This document shows, piece after piece, positions 24,001 through 36,000 of a DNA stretch of 64,000 nucleotides; the stretch's first letter is position 1; each line of letters begins with the position of its first letter. The stretch spans positions 17,125,261-17,189,260 of the forward strand of contig OY755181.1 of assembly GCA_963576735.1 (NCBI GenBank). Reading direction: 5' to 3'. The translations under genes and the position numbers were made by a program. This DNA is from Bedellia somnulentella. Its lineage: Eukaryota; Arthropoda; Insecta; Lepidoptera; Bedelliidae. The notes beneath the pieces are model-generated. The model ran no database searches, was not told where the DNA came from, and saw only the letters and a list, made by a program, of their open reading frames with translations.

Positions 24001-27000
24001 GGTAGAAATGGGGTAGTGTTATTCTAAGCCGTCGCTATACGGCAATACAAAGAAAAATAATCAACAATACCTTAACCCTAATATCAGGTTCATCCTGCGG
24101 CTCCCCATATTCATTGATCTGCGGTTCTGGCACACTGTGGCACGTCAGAGATATTCGTACTGTTCTTAGTACCACTTCTGGCACATCGTAAGTGTGTGCC
24201 CAGCCTATTAGCAGACTCTTGCGGAACCAGACCCCTTTGGGGTATAGTTCTAGGGTCCATTCGTGAGGGCGGTCTTGGGTCTAGAATTTTATAATTAGAA
24301 GGTTTTGTTCATGAAAACCTCATGAGGGGATTATTACTAATCAATTAAGGAAATAATTTTTTTTCGAGACCAGCAGGACTGGAACTCGCAACCTCCTGGC
24401 AGAGCGACCGGGCGTAGACCGGAAGGTCGCGGGTTCGAGTCCTGCTGTCGAAAAAAGTTACGCTTTCCTTAATTGATTTGTCTGGAGTTTTATGTTAGAT
24501 TTTGGGTTGAGGAAACAAGAATTTGATTAAATATATACAGGATGTAACAAAATGGTAACAATCCAAAAGGGGTTTGCAAGAGAGATCATTCTGAAAAAGT
24601 GTTCCTATCAGACCAACTTGTTAAGAACAAATTTATTTTTCTGGTCTCAGTATATGTCAAGACGAAATCTTAGCTGGTTTGTATGATAATGAGAAAATTA
24701 ATGTTGTTTACAATGATCCCCCTAACAACCCCTTTAAAGCTTGTTACTACTGTTTTATTACAACCATTAATAAAATGAGGTTAGTGTTTTTATATTATAT
24801 ATTCCGAATTAGTAATAAAATCGGAGGTAGGAAACGCAAACACTACTAAAATTTGTAAAAGAAATAAAGGATAGAAGAATTTCGCGCTGGCAGCTATTGA
24901 CACGGTAGCTCAATTGGCAGAGCGACGGGGGCGTACACCCGAGGTCACGGGTTCGAATCCCGCCTGTGTCGAAATTTTTCTTTCCTTTATTTATTCTTTA
25001 TTTATTAGTAATAATCCCCACATAAGGTTTTCATGAACAAAAAGATTTAAATTAGTGTTTTTATAGTTATAAACTGTAAATACAAATAGGGTATAACTTA
25101 CAACTTTGACAGCTCAATGGGGAGAACACCCACCTATCATGCTGAGAGGCGTGTGTTGAAATCCCGAGCCGGGCCAAAAGTGTCTTTTTGAAAATAATAT
25201 GTGTGGTTAATTTATGGCGGTTGTTATCGTTGACTTAAAACATCGTGAGGAAACCCACATGGCTAAGTTGTATTTAGTCATAGGACAGTGTATGACTAAA
25301 TGGCGATGGGCCGGACTCATAGTGGACTTCACTAAATATAACGGAAACCAAACGTAGCTCAGCACAAAGAAATGATCAAAAAATTCCGCCAAACTCTAAT
25401 TCGGTATGCAAAGTTTTACAAAAGTGGTGCTGATTACGAAACCATTTCTAGATATTATGTTTTTAAAACATATTTTCTTGAAATTAAATCAAACAGAGCT
25501 AAGATGACCGTTATTTTAGCAAAAAACTGTAACAGTATTTGACCTTCAGCGTTATGTCAAAGACAGTCGTTTTTGCAGTTTATTAATAAAACATCGAAAA
25601 TCATAGGTTTGTTTAGTATAATATCGTAATAATTTCATTTGAGATCACAAACTCGTGAAATATTGTGCAATCAGCAACATTTTTACTAAACATTTCGCTT
25701 TATTTGCATGTCGCTACGTGATATTTTCGATCGATGACGTCATTAAGTACAAAAGTTGAACAATCTTTAAAAAATCATAACTTTGGAATTACTCATATAT
25801 AATATTCAAATCAGTTTTTTATTTTCGTGTTTGCTATCGAATAACTTTGCATACCGAATTGTCGAATTAAGTTGCCCCTATACCCTGATTGGAAGATTCT
25901 ATGTTCTGACTTGTTGGTTATAATTGGCCATTTGCTGCGCTTAGGTTAGTTGAAATGCACTGAATCGTTTTTGGATATTGATATTCTTCGTTTCTTCTCT
26001 ATTTAGATAAGTCGTCTATGGTCTGATGTTCATAATTACTAGTACCTCTGTTATACTGATTTGAGTATATATGTGTAACAATGAATGCAAACCAAACCAA
26101 CCTTATCCACATCCGCCATGCTCGTCCTGGTAGAGAATATGAGCGCGCTGGCGTGGTAGGACGGCAGCGCGTGGAAGTTGTCGACGCTGAGCTGCGAGCA
26201 GCACGTGTCCGCCGTGTACAGCCGCGGCGTCAGCAGCGCGCCGCCCGCCCACCCCAGCGACGAGCGAGCGGACAACACGTCTGTACCAATGTATCACTTT
26301 TTGTACCACAGGGAAGGTATCTAGTATAGTATTTCAGTCAAATAGTGACTAATCTAGTTCCTTTCATTTAAACAGCGATTTTTTTTCAAATAGTACCTAA
26401 TATATAGTCTTAGAATTAATTAGAAATTCTATAATCAATTAGAAAAAATAACTTTGTAAACAATGAAACGTCAATGACCTTTTAGTATTTTAGTGTTGTT
26501 ACCAATATTATTGACGGCGACGTAAAAATCGAATACGCTACTAATGGTTAGTAAATTTTTTGATCCAATTTTATAGTATACTTATAAAACAGACGCAAAC
26601 TACAGAATACGTCCCGTATTATTACATACGTACTATCGACGACGGTCGCTCATTACCAATTTCAATTCAAACTATTATCCCTTGCAGCCAGCTTAAACCA
26701 GATGCGCCGCCCACTTTTAGTAATACAATAGATGTCCTTTAACTATATTTTTTTTTGACTTCGTTAACGCATTTCTGTGCAGATCATTTGTTTGCTACCA
26801 GACTTTTGAGCAGCTCCTATTTTAAAACCTACGCTGTAATCTTAAACAGATGTCCATTATTATTATATGGACACAAGTTGCCTCCAAAACACGTCGATGA
26901 ACTTCGAAGATATCTCTCAAATATTTGCCGCTTGTTTATATTTGTCACCTGGTGTTCAGAGTACCCACGTTTTGCATGGACAGTGTACTCACGTGATAGG

Positions 27001-30000
27001 GGGCAGGCCTATCGCCGTTTTGTACGAATACACTGTCACATGACTAAGTATAACTCAGCCATGTGGGTTTCCTCACGATGTTTTCCCTCACCGTTAACAA
27101 CCGTGATAAATTAACCACACATATGTGTTTAGAAAAGACAAATTGGTGTAGGCCCGACCCAGGATTTGAACACTAGTCGTTTGCACGATAACCGAGTGTT
27201 CTACCCACTGGGCTATCACGGTAGAAGAAATAATGTTTTCGTAATAACAAAGTTTAGTAAAATTTCTCACATTTCGAGCTTTATTGTAAGTAACAGCACC
27301 CTGATTGTAAAAAGGTCCTCATAAAAACTTTCAAAATAAAATAAACAAACAAATTCTCAATGACTTGCGCTTGGCATGATTATTTCAACATTCTGCGTAA
27401 ATTGCTCTAAGGGACAAGCCATTAATTTTGTCCTAGAAAAGAACCAATGCTATTGGTCAGTTTTCACAATAGATTTGGTCCGTAGTTTAACATGTGCAAA
27501 CAAATTTCATCTTTGTGGTGGTAAAGAGCTCCTGTTGTCGATAGTACATCCTAATATAATATTCAAGCCGTTAGTTCCCATAAAAGTAGGCAGAGACAAT
27601 CATTATAATCAGTACTGTATTTTATCATAAATCGAAACATAACAGTCTTAACTACCAATTATACGTTATTTATGATTACAAGAAAAGCCTTAATAGCGTA
27701 AATTTTCATTCTTAATAACCAATAATTGTAGTGGTGAACGGAATAACAAACCTTATCTTGTTTGTAAGACAAGCAAACACGGGTGCATCCCATTAGTTCC
27801 GAACTAAACGGTTGGGGCACATTCGATGCTTCCCATAGAAATATAATTACTATAGAGCGAGCAAATGCACATGTGAACATTGAGAGCACATGAGAACATG
27901 AAATCAAATCTAGCGCCAACCAACCGCAACAGTTGTCAAAAAGTGCAAATCGAAAGCGTTAGAGGAGTGTTTGTCAGAAGTTTTTATTTGTTTTATACAA
28001 TAAAAATGGTGAAATGCGCAGTTAAAACGTGTAAAAGTGATACGCGAAAACACACCAAACAAAAATCAAATGTGACTTTTCACAAGTAAGTAAGTTTTAT
28101 TTAATAATTTACGTGATAAAATTTTATATTCGCGGGGTTGAAGTAGGCGTTGGGGGACGAAATCTGAAATCTATCATTCTTACGAATGACAAGTTTGACG
28201 CACGCACACACGCACAACGATTTAGAGATGGGGTACTTTCATTAGGATGTTTCAATTGTCGATCCATTAATCGTTCGATACAATCGGTTAATAATAAATA
28301 AATATTTTTTGGTAATTGTTTAATACATCTAAAAATCAATATGTTTATGAATATGTGACTTTGCTATTTGAAAATTGAGTTATGATTTCTGGAATAATTA
28401 TATATGTTTTTTTGTAAGAGCTAGCTAGCTACCAAAGAAAATATTAACACATTACATGTATATTTTTATACACTTATGTCTTACCATTTACGCTTTGGGC
28501 TATAATAGGGTTGTATTAATTAACGAATTATATTCGCACGCCTTTACTTGTATTAAGTGAAATGTTTCTTTTAGAGAATTGGCTTTAATTTTACCAACGA
28601 TCTTTTAATTAGTTACTCACAATAAGATGTTATATAAATTCTAATTTCAGTTTTCCAAAGGATACCAAAATAATTAAAAAGTAGATCGATGCTGTTCACC
28701 AAAATATTAATTCGGAAACTAACATCTGGAGCAGGATATGTTCATTGCACTTTCCAGATTCCTTTGAAGATTGAAAAATTTAATTTATGACAATAGGCGA
28801 ATAACGTATCTAGAGATTCAACACATTATGCAGATTTGATCGGGAAGCATTCATGAGATTTTACACGAACATCTTCACGTGAGGAGGATAGTTTCACGCT
28901 GGGTGCCACACAACCTCACTGAGGTACAGAAACAGGCCCGGGTGGCTGGAGGCCACGGTATGTCGGCTACTATCATGGTAGAAGTCGTTAGTCTGCCAAC
29001 CCGCACTTGGCTAGCGTGGTGGACTATTGCCAAATCACCCTATAGAGTAAGATCGAGCCCCTTGATTGGGACATATACGGGCTATGAGAAGTGAGAGACT
29101 GTTTGTTACATAGTACTGATAAGTAAAAAAAATACTAGTTCTATTTACAATTATATATTTATTTAAATAACTGCTGTTTTTTTATATTTCCTGCACATAA
29201 TCATTTTCAATGTCCTCTGCTGGACAATACATACAGAAGCCATTCACCAAAAAATATCCACCAAACATACTACATACATACAAACATATACTCATGTCTA
29301 TAAATCCCTAAAAGGGGTAGCCAGAGCTAAGGAATTAGAAATAATTAGAAATTCCTTAGCCACTTTTGGAAAGTTGAGTGGGGAAACGATGGTAAATAAA
29401 GGTTGTTGGTGATAGGTAGGTCTCCATTAGCATCGCCCAAAAATTCCGTAAAAGCCCCGATACAGTTAAACGCCTCTTACGTACACCCACCGGAAAAAAC
29501 GGGGAAGTGCTATTGTAAGCCGACACTAAGAACATAATAACAATCGTAAAATTCGAGGGTTCTCCCCTTGGTCGAATTTCGGAATCATTGTATAAAGCAT
29601 CGATTCTCTTCTTTGATAAAAAAAATCGATGTTGCACAGATTGATAATGTTTAACAATTACCCATCCTTATTTATCAATTTAAATATACGTAAAGCGGCC
29701 AGTACACAATGGCGGACGATGGGCCACGCTTCGCAATTGGCAATTGTTGGCCACGATCAATTGGTGTTCCCACAATGGCCCATTGCTCATTACTGCCTGG
29801 CAATCCACTTGCGACGGACGTCGAAGTAATTATGGTTGCAGCTATTTATTTATTATTATGTTTGTAATTTATTTTATTTATGGCGCTATTTATGTTATTT
29901 TTACGTCATATAGTGATTATCAATACATTTTGCAATAAAATATTCCAAAAAAAGTATAAGTATCTATGAGCGGTCGGTGACGAACTAAACAATGGCCCAT

Positions 30001-33000
30001 TGTGGAAACACCACCGGCCATGCTACGCCACGATTCCTTTGAAGTGTGCCCGAAAAACCGACAACTTCGCCATTGCGCGCCATTGCGCGCCACGATCGGC
30101 AATTGTCCGCCATCATGCACCATTGCCCCCTGTACACAGTGGCGATGGCGAGCAGTGGGCCATCGTCCGCCATTGTGTACTGGCCGCTTAAGTAGCTCTA
30201 GCACACCCGCCGACACTGTGCACAAGCGGGAGTCTCGCAAATGCGTGTTCTATAGTAATTATATTTCTATGATGCTTCCAAATTTCATCCCAACAGTTCT
30301 ATATAGAACTGTAGTATAGTTTTTGCGGCTATTTTACTTGTGGCATATTTTTTAACTTTAAACGATTTCATTTTTGGTTTACTTGTTAAAATAAAATTTA
30401 ATTAGCATAAATAGTAATATTATTTTGATGTAAATAGACTTCTTATATAATTATTAGGGTATTCGACTACATACAACCAGCATATGGTTAAAACTTCATT
30501 GAAAAGTATGAAATAATAGTTATTGTATGGTTAGCACACAGTTTTGATTTTTTCGTTAGATCAGATGACAGCAAACAATGTAACAGTTATATTCATATGA
30601 TGGAAATTGAAAATGGGTTATTTTAGTAATTTAGGCAAGAAGAACTTAGGTGTTAGGGGAGGATGGGGGAATTGCGGACGCGGGGTAAATACGGACTAGC
30701 AAGTATCTACTTATTCCCTCCCCCCCGCGACAGCCCGGAACTGTCATCTGTTTCTTTTCGCTATTTTAGTGCCACGCAAAAACTTACTACAGCCGGCTGC
30801 GCACAGTTGGAAAGGTAGGTGAAATTTTAAAAAAAATTGTAAATTAATCTAATTTTTAGTGTTTTTTAATTCGAGGGACAGGTCTGTATACTAAGTGATG
30901 GTAAAGAGTGATATTTTCTATGAATAGCTTTGTCAATGGAGTTTGAATTGCCAATGTTTGTTTTTATGGAACGTCTTCATAACCTACAAATTTCTCTGTT
31001 TGATTTAAAAATACCCAGTTGGGTTAATTGCGGACATGGCTTGCGGGGTAAATACGGACGTCCGCAATTACCCCTAATTCGATAAACTATTATGAAAATA
31101 ATCGATAACTGCTCATTTTTAGATGCCTCAGAAATATATAAGAAAAACAGAACAATCATACACCATCGAATCATTACAAAAAGCTGTGCAAGAAATAAAA
31201 GATCAAAAGATAACTTTTCGTCAGGCGGAAGAAAAATATGGTATAATTTTGAAAATGAACGAAATGTTGATTACTTTTGCATTTATTGTCAGGAAAAGTA
31301 CAGTGATCCACCCGCCGAAGACTGGATTATGTGTTTAAAGTGTAACAAGTGGGCTCATGAGAACTAGGCTTGGGTAGATCCAGCTCCGCGAGGTGATTCG
31401 AATCACCAGGTTCAGGCTCAGTTCCGGTACTGAATCCTCTTAACCGGGCCGGACCGCTTATCGAATCCGGCTCGGTTAAGAAATTCAGAACTGAATCAAA
31501 CAACTAAAAAATACCACGCTTACTTCGCGGAACGTAACGATTGCTATTGACATACATTTAAAAATCAATTAACTCATATGTATAATGATTCTGTTTGTGT
31601 ACAGGCTGGTTTCGCTAACATACAAATATTCATATGTAAAAAAATAATTAATATTTAGAAATAGCTTAACAACATCTTATAACAATATCTAGGTATACAT
31701 AAATATATGCAAATCAGAAAGTTACACAACATAAAACACTATCGTATTTATAATATCACAATAAACACCATTATTTATGAAAATATTGATAAATCTATTA
31801 AACGAAATTGGCAAACCAAGAACACAAAAGGACAACTCTCTATTCGTCTCTGTCTCCCGAGTTCAAATTGTATTACATTCTTGTCTCGCTCTCACATTCA
31901 CCAAGCAAATGTAACGGTAATAATCGAACCGATCCTGAACCTGATGCCTGAGCCTGTTGTTCGAAAACAATAGAACCGAGCCGGTGCGGAGCGGCCCGGT
32001 TAAGCGAACTCGCACCTGATAAGAAAGAGTGGGGCCGGTTAGGCCAATCCGGCTCACGCAGAGATTCGAATCATTTGAATCCACCGAGCCGGACCTACCC
32101 ACGGCTAATGAGAACTGCACTGCAGGAAGTTCTTCAAAGGCTTTACTTGTTAATTTTGTCTATGATGTGGACCTAGTCCGTAAATACCCCATTCTGTCCG
32201 TAATTAACCCAGGGTCAGTCCGAGTTTACCCCGAGCGCTACGGGTAATTACGGACATACAGGATTTTGTTTTTGCTAAAAATATTCTATTTGTTGATTGA
32301 GCTCGTTTAATAAGTATAATTGTTTTTGTAAATATGTAACTAAAGATTAATAATCAATAAAGATAGACTGATTATTACTAATAGTACGAAAGTTGTGCGT
32401 TATTTCCCTTCAGCGTCCGCAATTCCCCCATCCTCCCCTAATGCATAATTTAGGGTGTATAACACCGACTCAAAGACGATTTCACCTTTTAATACTCTCA
32501 TTGCATTGAGTATTGCACATATCTCTCGTAAGAAAGATTTAATTTCCAGTTGGTAAAAGTATTTGGAGAAACAGTTCAATTTAATGCATCAACAAACATT
32601 CTGAAATGAACACATACAACACAATTTGAACTATGTCCCATTAGTTCTATGTAGTACCAGCAGGAATCGAACCCACCTACCTTTATAACATTTTTTTTTT
32701 TTTCATTACTTATTATTTATTTCTGTCGTCATTTTAAGGTAATTCCTTTGGCATATATTTTATCGGATATACGTACTAAAAGCGGGTATAAATTATTAGG
32801 TACCTTATTATTCAATTTACGTTTGTTTATTTTATTACGAGATACGGTTTGGGTAAGTTTTAATTATCTACATTCTTTCTTTTGACAATTAATAAATCAC
32901 AAGAACAATCTTTTAAACACGTTGAAATCTATTAACGTCGAGATTGCTTTACATACGGCCAAATATATGTCGCGTTGTCAAGATCGGGTTGCGGAGAAAA

Positions 33001-36000
33001 TCAGTATGTGTTTCTGCTGCAAGAATATTATACTATCAGTATCATTTACACAATACTAATAGATCGACACGATCATAATAATAGGAATTGACGCGTACAA
33101 AGTCGCGGGCAACAGGTAGTATATACTACATATTATACATTATATATACACATTATTATTATTGTTTAAAATACAATACTTTATAGTGTAAAAGATATTA
33201 TTAACTGCGATTTATATGGATATATTGAACCTTGTAGTATCGATTCATAACATAACATAAACGTTCACGCCGTTTATCCCCGAAGGGGTTGGCAGAGGTA
33301 CCAATACTTCTGAACTCACATGGCAGCGCCATCTAGTTTCCAGAGAAGGTACCCACGTTTTGCTTAGACAGTGTACTCACGTGATAGGGGGCAGGCCTAT
33401 CGCTGTTTTGTACGAATACACTGTCACATGTCTAAGTACAACTCAGCCATGTGGGTTTCCTCACGATGTTTTCCCTCACCGTTAACAACCATGATAAATT
33501 AACCACATATATGACTTTAGAAAAGACAAATTGGTGTAGGCCTGTCCCAGGATTGGAACTCACGCCCTTCTGTTTTCGGGCGGGTGTTCTACTCACTGGG
33601 CTATCATGTCGTTTTTCATTCATTGATCGGTAATCGATTACTGTCATTCCTTCAATATCATTCAATATTCAATACCCATCATAAAGTTTTGCATTAGAAA
33701 AAATAACAAATAATCTCAATGTTATATAATTTAATAATATATAATTTAATCTTATTTTTAGAGTTTCGCAAGATAATAATACTTAATAAATTAATACTTA
33801 AATTTTGTTTAATAAGTGGACAACTATTTTTCCTGATTGACGGATGTAAAATTTAAGTGATGTGGAAGTAGTTTCCTGATGAAATCAAAGATTTTATACC
33901 CGGCAATGGTTTATTTACAAACTTTGTGACTCTATTTGATATGAACGGTAGTATATTATATTAGTAACTAAAATTACTTCGATATCGCGGTATCAAAGTG
34001 TTTTTTAATTGTACAGCCGCGGGGTTAACAGCGGGCCGGCCGCGGACAGGAGCGACGAGCTCGACACTACGTGTGTACCAATGTCTGATAATGGATGGAG
34101 CTAAGGTCGTTTGCAATAGAATCCAACAATCATCTAAACAAACTAAATTGTCACGATTACTCCGTAATCACATACATTTGACGATCAATTATGAACATAG
34201 TCTGATTTCAACGAACGCACCATTGTTTTCACATTATCTTCAACACGATTTAACTTGTATTTATAAGTTAAATTTGTTAAAACATTTGCAACTTAAAAAT
34301 TTCGAATTATTTGACAAGTTGTCATCTTAGTTTTTTACTCATCGAACTCTATAAGTCATTGAAAAGTTAGTGTTGTTCGTAATCTGAAGTTATCTTTTAT
34401 TTTTAATTTAATATTATTTGAATACAATATTTTTTTTTCAAGAGCTTATTATAATTAACCAAAACTGATTGTATCCTAAGCCATAAAAATAATGGTTAGT
34501 TTTAAAAAATTGACAGGTGGCCATTTTGTTAGAATTGTCATTCACTGTTCTGTGGGTTCGCTGTGCATTAGTGTTTTCTGTTTCCGTTTTCTGTTTCCAA
34601 TTTCTACGACTTTCCATTCTCATTTTGGACTTTTGTTTTGCTTCACGATTTGGCTGGACATATTTTTCTTGGAACGACGACCTTTGCACGGCATAACGGA
34701 CTTTGATATAGCATACGATTGGTATTTTTTCCCAAGGAGTAATCAGGAGGTAAGAATGATTTAGATCTATTACCTACAACGGAAATCTATTAGACACACT
34801 TTAATATTGTATTGCCCTCGTAACTAATTATTTGAATAGATCACAATTACTGAAATGTATGTGTGTAAAATTATATTTGTTTTTAAGGTTATAATGAGCG
34901 AGCCGCAGCCAGGTTCGTCGGGGACTGCTCCGCCGCCGCCCCGGTCATAAAACCAAAAAATTAATCTATTTAGTCAGTTTTATTTTAGTACCTATCCTAC
35001 TATGGGCCATAGTCTATGACTTAAAATTAAAATAATTAGAAAAATAAATTTAATTAAAATTAAATTAGAACACTATGACATCACTATGGGCATAAACAAT
35101 ACGCTGTCAATGTCAGTCCGCCATATTTGTTTACATGATTGTTGGATTCTATTGCAAACGATTTTAGTTTGTTTTATTCTGATAGTGACTAAAGTAACTC
35201 CTATATCGCGGTATCAAAGAGTTTCATAGTGTACAGTGATAGTAATATATGCAATATTGCCGAGGATCACATTAGAATGACACTGCATACCACGGGCAAG
35301 GGATCTGCTTCGTTTCTCAAGCATAATATGTAAGTCAAATATAGTATGTAAGTCAAATAGTGACTAATCTAGTTCCTTTCATTTAAACAGCGGATTTCTT
35401 TCAAATAGTAACTAATATATTATATTAGTAACTAAAATTGCTCCGATATCGCGGTATATCAAAGTGTTTCATAGTGTACAGCCGCGGGGTTACCAGCGGG
35501 CCGGCCGCGGACAGGAGCGACTAGCTCGACACCACGTCTGTATTATTGTATGGGTTTACAACGACACTTTATATTAACGGGAAGGGATCTAGTTAGCTTC
35601 TTTTAGATAGGGACTAATCTTATCCATTTCATTGCAACAGTGACAAATCAAGTATTTCTTTATAATAGTGACTTACCTAGAATTTCATTTTAATAATATT
35701 GTGAATAATAAATTTCCTCATACAGTGTAATAAACTTTTATTTAATTGTGACTAATCTTAAATTTCTAGCAAATAGTAATTACCATATTATTTTATTCGA
35801 ATAATGACTAATCTAATATATTTTATTCAAATGGTGGCTAATCTAATTCTTCCAAATAGTTATTTATATCATATTTCATTCAATTAGTAACTAAACTTAC
35901 TCACTTATCGCGGTATCAAAGTGTTATATATAGTGAACATCGATGTAGTTAGTAATGGAGGGGGGGGATGGCTCGCCTGTATCATTGTATGTATCAATTA

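Larger units (their letters stand above)
30656..32438 (+). mobile_element. pogo-like DNA transposon, internally deleted
   Basis: 26-bp TIRs (GGGGAGGATGGGGGAATTGC and GCAATTCCCCCATCCTCCCC) flanked by TA on both sides. The interior encodes an N-terminal psq-type helix-turn-helix and a C-terminal zinc-finger piece; the DDE core is missing. A hAT is nested inside (31365-32107). Confidence 0.88.

Noticed and set aside
24899..24971. Free-standing tRNA gene
   Set aside because: A/B boxes and acceptor pairing are present, but the anticodon arm is irregular and the same body recurs in several family C copies, so it is a repeat head.
26081..26329. Arg-rich plus-strand frame and a second minus frame over 26103-26309
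   Set aside because: Both overlap exon 9 of the BTBD17-like gene, whose own frame has matching splice phases and GC-rich codons that keep other frames open.
29974..30319. Overlapping frames on both strands rich in His/Arg
   Set aside because: They fall inside the TIR-bounded MITE at 29694-30188 and are products of its repeated CCATTG words.
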